A stretch of 64,000 bases of DNA, from contig NZ_BDAU01000034.1 of assembly GCF_001612615.1 (NCBI RefSeq), forward strand, positions 62,001 to 126,000, written 5' to 3'. The translations under genes were made by a program, and so were the position numbers. Positions 9,028 through 15,683 of this stretch are shown in pieces. The notes under the pieces were generated by a model. That model made no database searches. It saw nothing but the letters and a program-made list of their open reading frames with translations, and was not told the DNA's origin. How positions within the stretch are numbered: position 1 is the stretch's first letter; every line of letters starts with the position of its first letter. The DNA comes from Nocardia amikacinitolerans NBRC 108937. GTDB taxonomy: Bacteria; Actinomycetota; Actinomycetes; Mycobacteriales; Mycobacteriaceae.

Positions 9028-9803
9028 GCACCCCCGCCCTTGTGCTGGTGGCGCACGGCACCCGAAGCACAAGGGGCGTGGAGATGATCGCCGCCCTTGC
9101 CGAAGCCGTATCCCGTGAACTCGGTGCGGCGCAGGCTCTTTCGGAACCGGCCGCCGCGATTTCGGGGCGCGGCGACGGTACCGACGCGCCCGCGGTCCGC
9201 ACCGCCTTCGTCGACGTGCTCGGCCCGTCGCCGTCGGAGGTGCTGCGCGATCTGACCGGTGCGGCGGAATCCGTTCCCGCCGTGGTGGTTCCGGCGTTCC
9301 TCGCCTCCGGCTACCACGTCTACCAGGACGTGCCGCGCGAGGTCGCCGAGAGCGGGCACGACGCGGTGGCCGTCACCCCGGCCATGGGGCCGGATCCGGC
9401 GCTGGCCAGGATCATGGCGATGCGGTTGCGCGCGGCGGGCTGGCGGCCCGGTGACGCCGTCGTGTTCGCCGCGGCGGGTTCCTCGGATGCCCGTGCGCGG
9501 CAAGACGTTCGGCGGGCGGCCGCGATGCTGGCCGAGCACCTGGGTGCGCCGGTGCGCATCGGTTACGTCGCCACCGGCGCGCCGCGCGTCCCGGAAGTCG
9601 TCGCCGACCTGCGTGCCTCCGGTGCGCGGCGGGTGTTCGTCGCGTCGTATCTGCTGGCGCACGGGCTGTTCCAGCAGCGGCTGCACGAGGCGGGTGCGGA
9701 CGGCGTCGCCGAGCCCATCGGCGTGCATCCCGCGGTCGTCCGGCTCATCGCGGATCGGTATCGCGCGGCGGTGCGGGAAATGGTCGATACTCGCGTACGT
9801 TGA
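9024..9803 (+). CDS. CbiX/SirB-like sirohydrochlorin chelatase
   Basis: A 259-residue protein of the class II chelatase family, which inserts a metal into sirohydrochlorin; ferrochelation gives the sirohaem needed by NirB. The N-terminal half starts with LVLVAHGTRS, whose His11 is the expected catalytic residue. A second homologous half starts at VVFAAAGSSDARARQDV, so this is the two-domain form. The start is GTG 9024, overlapping the nnaR stop as GTGA. It is the last gene of the narK-nirBD-nnaR operon and is followed by a hairpin. The metal, Fe or Co, is inferred from context only. Confidence 0.86.
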   Translation: MSTPALVLVAHGTRSTRGVEMIAALAEAVSRELGAAQALSEPAAAISGRGDGTDAPAVRTAFVDVLGPSPSEVLRDLTGAAESVPAVVVPAFLASGYHVYQDVPREVAESGHDAVAVTPAMGPDPALARIMAMRLRAAGWRPGDAVVFAAAGSSDARARQDVRRAAAMLAEHLGAPVRIGYVATGAPRVPEVVADLRASGARRVFVASYLLAHGLFQQRLHEAGADGVAEPIGVHPAVVRLIADRYRAAVREMVDTRVR

Positions 9804-9851
9804 GTGCCTTCGTTTCGAGCGTTTCGCGGCTCGGCACTTAGGGATTCGCTC

Positions 9852-9885
9852 AGGTCAGGGCCGCTGAGGGAGGCGGCCCTGACCT
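9852..9885 (+). terminator. Hairpin terminator after the nitrite operon
   Basis: A 13-base perfect stem (AGGTCAGGGCCGC, 9852-9864, with its complement at 9873-9885) has an 8-base loop and is followed by TTTGG. It sits between the convergent chelatase gene and the leftward TetR gene, so it may serve both strands. Confidence 0.7.
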
Positions 9886-9922
9886 TTGGCGCTGTCGGGA
9901 TGGTCAGCCGGGGTGGGGGCGC

Positions 9923-10564
9923 CTATGGTCCGGGCTGTTCGCGTTCCGGCGCCGAGAGGGCGGGGAACCAGATGTCGGTGAGTACCTCGGCCGCTCGGTC
10001 GGCGGAGACGTCGATCGTGCCCTGCATCGCCCAGCGCGTGAAGAAGCGCTCCAATTGCGCGACAAGCAATTCGATGCGTAGCCGCGCCTCGTCCCTGCGT
10101 TCGGCGGGCCACCGGGACAAGTAGGCGGGCATGCTGTCGGCGAGGGTCATGATGCCCTCGCGCGCCACCTCGCGGAATTCCGGCTCGAGCGCGGTCGCCT
10201 CGTCCCAGGCGGGAAGCATGTCCTTGTTCGCGAAGAACCAGTCGATGGCGCGGGTCATCCAGTCCGCGAACGCTTCTCGTGATCCGGTGGTGAGCACCCG
10301 GTCCAGGTCGGCGTAGAACAGGCGGATGGTGGCGAGGGTGCCTGCCTCGGCGATGGCGCGCAGCACCTCGGGTTTGCCGGTGAAGTGCAGGTAGAAGGTC
10401 GCCCGGCTGCAACCGACGGCGGCGGCGATGTCGTCGACGCGGACGGTCGAGTACCCCTGCGTTTCGAAGAGGTGGCGCGCGGTGTCGACGATCCGCGCCC
10501 TGGTCAGGCGCTTCTGTTCCGCGCGCAGCGAGCCGCGGCGGGTCCCGGTCGGTTCGGTCGGCAT
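9923..10564 (-). CDS. TetR family transcriptional regulator
   Basis: A 213-residue regulator. Residues about 15-65 hold a TetR helix-turn-helix (RVDDIAAAVGCSRATFYLHF), and the rest is an alpha-helical ligand-binding domain with no recognisable ligand. The start is ATG 10564. It is divergent from the amidohydrolase at 10727, and the space between holds an inverted repeat that is a likely operator. Control of the amidohydrolase is therefore the simplest reading. Confidence 0.88.
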   Translation of the reverse strand: MPTEPTGTRRGSLRAEQKRLTRARIVDTARHLFETQGYSTVRVDDIAAAVGCSRATFYLHFTGKPEVLRAIAEAGTLATIRLFYADLDRVLTTGSREAFADWMTRAIDWFFANKDMLPAWDEATALEPEFREVAREGIMTLADSMPAYLSRWPAERRDEARLRIELLVAQLERFFTRWAMQGTIDVSADRAAEVLTDIWFPALSAPEREQPGP

Positions 10565-10592
10565 GGACCAATCTTAGACGACATGCAAACTC

Positions 10593-10611
10593 ACTAGACA
10601 CTACGTCCAGT
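10593..10611. promoter_or_regulatory. Inverted repeat, candidate TetR operator
   Basis: ACTAGAC and GTCCAGT are separated by five bases and match as an inverted repeat at six of seven positions. The site lies 29 bases before the TetR start and 116 bases before the amidohydrolase start, a typical autoregulatory location. Confidence 0.45.
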
Positions 10612-10623
10612 CAGTGCTACTTT

Positions 10624-10716
10624 GTGGTTCAGGTCACGTCGGCGGGCCTCGCCGACACGGAACCGTTGTCGCGCAAGGCGATCGGCGAGGTCGTGCGACG
10701 CGAGATCGAACTGTAG
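10624..10716 (+). other. Short coding-like frame (30 codons) upstream of the amidohydrolase
   Basis: From GTG 10624 the frame reads VVQVTSAGLADTEPL and ends EVVRREIEL followed by TAG at 10714-10716, eleven bases before the ATG of the next gene. The composition is protein-like and not random GC-rich translation. It could be a leader peptide or the surviving 3' end of a lost gene. There is no clear ribosome site, so no function is claimed. Confidence 0.25.
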
Positions 10717-10726
10717 GGAGTCGGCG

Positions 10727-12466
10727 ATGTTCGACAGCATCATCAAGGGCGGCCGGTGGTTCGACGGCACCGGCGCCCCGTCGGCGGTCCGCCACCTCGG
10801 CATCCGCGACGGCAGAGTGGCGCAGGTGTCGGCCGCACCGCTCGACGAGACCGGCTGCGGCCGGGTCGTCGACGCCGCCGGGCAGTGGGTGATCCCCGGC
10901 ATGATCGACATCCACACCCACTACGACGTGGAGGTACTGCTCGATCCGGCGCTGCCGGAATCGGCGCGCCACGGCGTGACGACCGTGCTGCTCGGATCGT
11001 GTTCGCTGTCGACGGTGCACGCCGACGCGGAGACGGCGGGCGATCTGTTCGGCCGGGTCGAAGCCATTCCGCGCGAACACGTCGTCGCGGCCATCGGCGA
11101 CCTGAAGTCTTGGCGCACCGCCGAGGAGTACGCCGCGGCGCTCGACGCGCTGGCGCTCGGACCGAATGTGGCGAGTTTCCTGGGACATTCGGACGTCCGC
11201 GCCGCGGTGATGGGACTCGATCGCGCGACCAGGCACGAGGTGAAGCCGACGCCGGACGAACTCGCCACGATGCGGCGCGCGCTCACCGAAGCGCTCGACG
11301 CGGGCTTCGTCGGCATGTCCTCCCAGCAGTTGCTGTTCGACAAGCTCGACGGGAAGCTGTGTCGCTCGCGCACCCTGCCCTCGACGTACGCGACGCGCGG
11401 GGAACGCGGCATGCTCAACACGATCCTGCGCCGCCGCGGGCGCGCCCTGCAGGGCGGACCCGACGTGGCACGGCCGCAGAGCCTGGTCGCGATGGCCGCG
11501 AGCAGCATCGGGCTGTGGCGGGAACCGCTGAAGGTGAGTCTGCTCTCTGCCGCCGATGTGAAGGCGATTCCCGGTGTGGCGCACGTGTTTCCGGCGCTGG
11601 CCCGGGCCGTCAACGCCCTCGGCGGCGACTTCCGCTGGCAGCATCTACCGGTGCCGTTCGAGGTGTACTCCGACGGCATCGACCTGCCGGTGTTCGAGGA
11701 GTTCGGGTCGGGAGCGGCGGCGTTGCATCTCGCCGACCAGCTCGAAGAGCGTAAGCACCTGCTGAGCGACGAAGACTACCGCCGGTGGTTCCGCAAGGAC
11801 TACGACAAGAAGTACGGTCCCCGCGTCTGGCATCGCGACTTCTTCGACGCCGAGATCGTCGAATGTCCCGACGAATCCGTGCTCGGCAAGACCTTCGGTC
11901 AAGTCGGTCTCGACCGCGGCGGCTTGCATCCGGTCGACGCGTTCCTCGATCTCGTCGTGGAACACGGCGGCGAAGTGCGGTGGCGCACCACCATCTCCAA
12001 CCACCGCCCCGCCGTGCTCGACCGTTTCGCCGCGGATCCCGGCATCCAGCTCGGCTTCTCGGACGCCGGCGCGCACCTGCGCAACATGGCCTTCTACAAC
12101 TTCGGCCTGCGGTTGCTGCGCCGCGTCAACGACGCCGAACGCGCGCACCGGCCGTTCATGACCCTCGAACACGCGGTCCACCGGGTGACCGGTGAACTCG
12201 CCGACTGGTACGGCCTGGACGCGGGCCACCTGCGCGTCGGCGACCGTGCCGACGCCGTCGTGATCGACCCGGCCCGTCTCGACGCCACCCTGGACACCTA
12301 CGCCGAACACCCGGCCCCGCACTACGCAGGTCTGTCCCGCATGGTCAACCGCAACGACGCGACCGTCACCGCCGTGTTCATCGGCGGAAAGTATGTGTTC
12401 GGCTCCGGCGCCGCCGACCCCGGGCTGGGCACGGAACGGGCGGGGCGGTTCCTGCACGCCGGATGA
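10727..12466 (+). CDS. Amidohydrolase, N-acyl-D-amino-acid deacylase family
   Basis: A 579-residue metal-dependent hydrolase. The N-terminal beta segment FDSIIKGGRWFDGTGAPS is followed by the metal motif DIHTHYDVEV with His63 and His65. Later come GFVGMSSQQL, SNHRPAV and GFSDAGAHLRNM, whose Asp is the expected catalytic residue. The C-terminal LRVGDRADAVVID is typical of the family. Length and motifs place it with D-aminoacylase-like enzymes. Their natural substrates are often unknown, so the specific reaction is not assigned. ATG 10727 is preceded by AGGGAG. It is divergent from a TetR gene that probably controls it. Confidence 0.82.
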   Translation: MFDSIIKGGRWFDGTGAPSAVRHLGIRDGRVAQVSAAPLDETGCGRVVDAAGQWVIPGMIDIHTHYDVEVLLDPALPESARHGVTTVLLGSCSLSTVHADAETAGDLFGRVEAIPREHVVAAIGDLKSWRTAEEYAAALDALALGPNVASFLGHSDVRAAVMGLDRATRHEVKPTPDELATMRRALTEALDAGFVGMSSQQLLFDKLDGKLCRSRTLPSTYATRGERGMLNTILRRRGRALQGGPDVARPQSLVAMAASSIGLWREPLKVSLLSAADVKAIPGVAHVFPALARAVNALGGDFRWQHLPVPFEVYSDGIDLPVFEEFGSGAAALHLADQLEERKHLLSDEDYRRWFRKDYDKKYGPRVWHRDFFDAEIVECPDESVLGKTFGQVGLDRGGLHPVDAFLDLVVEHGGEVRWRTTISNHRPAVLDRFAADPGIQLGFSDAGAHLRNMAFYNFGLRLLRRVNDAERAHRPFMTLEHAVHRVTGELADWYGLDAGHLRVGDRADAVVIDPARLDATLDTYAEHPAPHYAGLSRMVNRNDATVTAVFIGGKYVFGSGAADPGLGTERAGRFLHAG

Positions 12467-12510
12467 GCACCGGCTTCGATCTGTCGGTACCCGGGTCCAC
12501 ACTGTGACCC

Positions 12511-12846
12511 ATGGCATACGACGAGGAATTGGCCGAGCGAATCCGCGACCACATCGACCCCGGACTCGACGTCACCGAACAGAAGATGTTCGGCGGCCTC
12601 GCCTTCCTGATCGGCGGCAACATGGCGGTGTCGGCCGTTCGCGACGGCGGGCTACTCGTTCGCGTCGCCCCGACCGAAGCCGACCGCCTTCTCGACGACG
12701 AATTCGTCACCACCATGACGATGGGTAGCCGCGAAATGCACGGCTGGCTCCACGTTGCCCCAGCGGCGCTCGGCGATGACACCACACTGCGTGAGTGGGT
12801 AGACCGCGGCGTCCACTACGCCCGCTCCCTCCCTACCAAGAAGTAG
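12511..12846 (+). CDS. TfoX N-terminal domain protein
   Basis: A 111-residue cytoplasmic protein matching the TfoX/Sxy N-terminal domain: QKMFGGLAFLIGGNMAVSA, then LLVRVAPTEADRLL and MGSREMHGWLHV. Stand-alone TfoX-N proteins are common in actinobacteria and have no firmly known job; a competence role is not implied here. The start is ATG 12511, 44 bases after the amidohydrolase stop. Confidence 0.82.
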   Translation: MAYDEELAERIRDHIDPGLDVTEQKMFGGLAFLIGGNMAVSAVRDGGLLVRVAPTEADRLLDDEFVTTMTMGSREMHGWLHVAPAALGDDTTLREWVDRGVHYARSLPTKK

Positions 12847-13016
12847 ATCCGTGCGCCGGTTCCGCGGGGGTGCGGTAACTATCGGGCGGGCTGGGGCGGG
12901 GCGAGGGAGGCCGCGCGGGTGCTGAACGTGTCGCGCTGAGTCCGCCGAAACGGACAGTCCGGGCGGAATCGACGCGTTTCCGTTCTCGACCGCCGGGGGC
13001 TCGATACGCTGCGGCG

Positions 13017-13463
13017 ATGATGTCCATTGTGGGCGGGGCCGTCGTGGTGGCGGTGGTCGGCGGGGCGGTGGTCGGTGTGGCGCGGGCGGAGGCTACGCCC
13101 GGGTCGGATATCACGGCGGTCACCCTCGGGCAGGCGCAGATTCCGGCCGGTCTGCTGCCGTTCGTGGCGGGGACCGATCTGGTGGTTCGGGAGATCACGA
13201 TCGGGCCGGGCGGGTCGACGGGATGGCATTGGCACGACGGGCCGGTATTCGGCTTCGTTCGCTCCGGCACCCTCACCCACCCTGGCCCGGATTGCGTCGC
13301 GCCGGTGTATCGCACGGGCGACTTCATCTACGAACCCGCGGGGGAGTGGAACGTCCACATCGGCCAAAACCTCGGCCCCGACCCCCTCATCCTCGACGTC
13401 GTCTACGCCCCACCAACCGGCGCCCCGCTCTTCCAGGACGCCCCGGCCCCACCCTGCGCCTGA
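13017..13463 (+). CDS. Exported cupin-domain protein
   Basis: A 148-residue protein. The first ~25 residues are a hydrophobic signal or anchor ending near VARAEA. The rest is a single cupin barrel, with metal-type ligands in GWHWHDGPVFG (His71, His73) and a later EPAGEWNVHIG. A beta strand LTHPGPDCVAPVYRTGDFI matches the second cupin half. The likely location is the cell surface. The substrate is unknown. The start could be ATG 13017 or ATG 13020. Confidence 0.78.
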   Translation: MMSIVGGAVVVAVVGGAVVGVARAEATPGSDITAVTLGQAQIPAGLLPFVAGTDLVVREITIGPGGSTGWHWHDGPVFGFVRSGTLTHPGPDCVAPVYRTGDFIYEPAGEWNVHIGQNLGPDPLILDVVYAPPTGAPLFQDAPAPPCA

Positions 13464-13495
13464 TCCGAACCCGCGGTCGGCCTCTGGGCCCCAAG

Positions 13496-13894
13496 CTATT
13501 TCGCCAGTTGGCCGATCCGCTGCCGCGCCACATTCAGCAACGTGGCCACGTCGACGTCCGGAACGTCTTCGCGCCGTAGCTCTTTGACCAGCGCGCGTTG
13601 CTCGGCGTTCAGTTCTTCGGTCAGCCGTTCGATGGTCGAGCGCAGCTGCGCGATGTGCTCGACTCGTTCGTTGACATCGTGTGCGTCGCCGAAATCGTCG
13701 ACGATCAGTCGCGATTCCACGCGGGAGAGCGGTACGTCGAGCTTCGCGGCGATGATGGTGCGTGCTTCGTATCCCACGTCGGTGAGGTGGCGCGCCTGAC
13801 CACAGGGGTCTGTACCGTACACGTCGGGAATGGTGATCTCCCACCACCGGCCGACACGGCTCGCGTGCACGTCGTAGGTGATTGCCTTGCTCAC
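13496..13894 (-). CDS. hicB: HicB-like antitoxin
   Basis: A 132-residue protein. The N-terminal ~60 residues match the partial RNase-H-like HicB fold (VGRWWEITIPDVYGTDPCGQ, VGYEARTIIAAKLDVP). The C-terminal ~60 residues are charged and helical, and probably bind DNA or oligomerise. The start ATG 13894 overlaps the stop of the upstream HicA gene by four bases, the standard toxin-then-antitoxin order. It should neutralise HicA and repress the operon, probably through the CTAG array at 14125-14176. Confidence 0.75.
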   Translation of the reverse strand: MSKAITYDVHASRVGRWWEITIPDVYGTDPCGQARHLTDVGYEARTIIAAKLDVPLSRVESRLIVDDFGDAHDVNERVEHIAQLRSTIERLTEELNAEQRALVKELRREDVPDVDVATLLNVARQRIGQLAK

Positions 13895-14115
13895 TGCTTC
13901 TCTTCCTCCTCCGGGCAGTCGCAGGACCCAACGGCCTTGTTGATCGACCTGGCCACCCCCGGCGAGATGGTGGTATGCCCGTCCGGGACACTCACGTCAT
14001 GCTTGCCGGTCCGGCAACCGTAGATAGTGTGGCTGCCCGCTCCGTCGCGGAGCTTCGACCAGCCGGCGGCTTTGAGGGCCTTCAGGACCTTTCTGGTCGG
14101 TTGCTCCGCAATCAT
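13891..14115 (-). CDS. hicA: HicA-like mRNA interferase toxin
   Basis: A 74-residue toxin of the HicA (double-stranded-RNA-binding fold) family. It reads TRKVLKALKAAGWSKLRDGA, then GSHTIYGC, whose His is the conserved catalytic residue, then DVSVPDGHTTISPGVARSI. The protein ends with an unusual Cys/Glu-rich tail (GSCDCPEEEEKQ). The start is ATG 14115; the antitoxin overlaps its stop. Family knowledge says HicA cleaves mRNA in a ribosome-independent way. The module lies just downstream of narI on the same strand but has its own promoter region. Confidence 0.8.
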   Translation of the reverse strand: MIAEQPTRKVLKALKAAGWSKLRDGAGSHTIYGCRTGKHDVSVPDGHTTISPGVARSINKAVGSCDCPEEEEKQ

Positions 14116-14124
14116 GACAACATG

Positions 14125-14176
14125 CTAGTGCGCTAGGCGCAACTATCGCTAGCTGACTAGGCAAAAATACCGCTAG
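14125..14176. repeat. Five-site CTAG array, candidate HicB operator
   Basis: CTAG occurs at 14125, 14133, 14149, 14157 and 14173, with spacings 8, 16, 8 and 16. This is a 24-base direct repeat made of CTAGNNNNCTAG pairs: two full copies (14125-14148 and 14149-14172) and the start of a third. The second copy differs from the first at seven or eight positions, but CTAG, GGC and TANCG are kept. CTAG is usually rare in bacterial DNA. The array starts 10 bases before the HicA start, so binding by HicB is the simplest explanation. Confidence 0.5.
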
Positions 14177-14209
14177 TCGGTTTGCGGGATGGTTCTCCGC
14201 ATACGAGAT

Positions 14210-14236
14210 CGCCCCCACCGAAGCGCGGTGGGGGCG
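14210..14236 (-). terminator. Hairpin after narI
   Basis: An 11-base perfect stem (CGCCCCCACCG and its complement) with a 5-base loop lies 11 bases beyond the narI stop. No U-run follows, so it is either a weak or Rho-assisted terminator or a 3'-end stabiliser for the nar mRNA. Confidence 0.5.
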
Positions 14237-14247
14237 AAGGGGTTGGG

Positions 14248-15006
14248 TCAGCGCCAGCGTTCCGGGGTGACCGGGGCGTCCCAGGCTTTTGCGTAGCGGC
14301 GGGAGTCGGTGGCGTTGGGTTGTTTGTGGCGGTAGACGATGTAGGGGCGGGTGAGGTAGCCGATGGGGGCGCTGAACATGTGGACAAGGCGGGTGTAGGG
14401 CCACAGGGCGACCAAGACCAGGACGACCAGCCCGTGCAGCTGGAACGGCCACGGGGTGCCGACCATCAGTTCCGGTTGCGGGTTCAGGGTGAACAGGCTG
14501 CGGAACCAGGGGGAGACGGTTTCCCGGTAGTTGTAGGTGCCGAACAGCAGGTTGGCGCCCCAGGTGTTGGTCAGTCCGGTGACCAGCGCGGCGGTGAGCA
14601 GGGCGTACATCAGCTTGTCGTTGGCGGTGGTCGCTTTGCGCACCGCCGTCACGGTGAATCGGCGGTACAGCAGAATGCCGACACCGGCCAGCACGGAAAG
14701 ACCGGCCACCGATCCGGCGCCCACCGCGATCAGGTGATAGGTGTGATCGCTGATGCCGACGGCCGCGGTCCACGACTCGGGAATCAGCACGCCGAGCACG
14801 TGCCCGAAGAACACCCCGAGCATGCCGAAGTGGAACAGCGGGCTGCCCAGCCGCAGCAGCCTGCTCTCGTAGATCTGCGAGGACCGGGTGGTCCAGCCGA
14901 ACTGGTCGTTGCGGTAGCGCCAGATGTGGCCGAGCACGAACGAGGTGAACGCGACGTACGGCAGGATCAGCCACAACTCGACGGGCAGGTGCGGGACGGC
15001 GTTCAT
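14248..15006 (-). CDS. narI: Respiratory nitrate reductase, gamma subunit (cytochrome b)
   Basis: A 252-residue integral membrane protein with about five transmembrane segments that takes electrons from menaquinol and passes them to NarH. Histidines expected to bind the two b haems are seen in SPLFHFGMLGVFFGHVLG and in FQLHGLVVLV and LVHMFSAPIGYL. The ATG at 15006 overlaps the narJ stop (ATGA), so it is the last gene of narGHJI. Its length is close to that of other actinobacterial NarI proteins. Confidence 0.94.
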   Translation of the reverse strand: MNAVPHLPVELWLILPYVAFTSFVLGHIWRYRNDQFGWTTRSSQIYESRLLRLGSPLFHFGMLGVFFGHVLGVLIPESWTAAVGISDHTYHLIAVGAGSVAGLSVLAGVGILLYRRFTVTAVRKATTANDKLMYALLTAALVTGLTNTWGANLLFGTYNYRETVSPWFRSLFTLNPQPELMVGTPWPFQLHGLVVLVLVALWPYTRLVHMFSAPIGYLTRPYIVYRHKQPNATDSRRYAKAWDAPVTPERWR

Positions 15007-15683
15007 CGACGGCCTTCCGATTGAGCGAACATCGTTGGGTCCATGGCGAAGGGTTCCAGGCCGACCTCTTCCTCCGGCGGACCTTCGGCCGCGAGCTCGG
15101 CGATGCGCCGCCGATCGGCCGTGGTGAGCGGCGGCAGTGTCGCCACCACCGCGGCAAGCGCCCCCGCGTACGGAGAACCGCTGTCGGACAACGAGAGTCG
15201 CAGCAGCTCGATGACCGGCAGGTGCTCGCCGAGCAGGCGCTCGCCGCCGATCGGGTCCACCGTCGCGGCGAATTCGAGCAGCACAGGCAGATGGTCGGGC
15301 AGTTCCTGATCGCCGAGTTCCACCCCGGCGTGCCGGTAGGCGTGCTTGAAACGCAGCAGCGCCATGCCCCGCTTGCGGGTGTCGCCGTAGGCGTAGAAGG
15401 TCAGGTGCAGGCTGGCGCGGCGTCGCATGTCGAAGGTCGCGACGTAGTCGGCGGCCAGGTCGATCGGCGGCGTCGTGCGCAGGTGGGTCAGCAGACCGGC
15501 CAGCTGCGGGCGTACCTCGTCCGGCAATTGCTCTGCCGCGCCGTCCAATTCGTCCAGCATGGCGAGCAGGTCCCGGCCGGGATAGTCCAGCAGCAGCGCG
15601 GCGAGCCGCCACACCAGGCGACGGTCCCGCTCCGCCATCCGCACGGCGGGCTCGGGCCGCCGCCGCAGCTTCAGCAAACTCAT
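15003..15683 (-). CDS. narJ: Nitrate reductase assembly chaperone
   Basis: A 226-residue cytoplasmic chaperone of the NarJ/TorD family. It binds apo-NarG and allows insertion of the molybdenum cofactor before membrane docking. The family segments are visible: LLLDYPGRDLLAMLDEL near the N-terminus, then DYVATFDMRRRASLHLTFYA, DTRKRGMALLRF and a helical C-terminal half. The start is ATG 15683, overlapping the narH stop by four bases; the stop overlaps narI in the same way. Confidence 0.93.
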   Translation of the reverse strand: MSLLKLRRRPEPAVRMAERDRRLVWRLAALLLDYPGRDLLAMLDELDGAAEQLPDEVRPQLAGLLTHLRTTPPIDLAADYVATFDMRRRASLHLTFYAYGDTRKRGMALLRFKHAYRHAGVELGDQELPDHLPVLLEFAATVDPIGGERLLGEHLPVIELLRLSLSDSGSPYAGALAAVVATLPPLTTADRRRIAELAAEGPPEEEVGLEPFAMDPTMFAQSEGRR

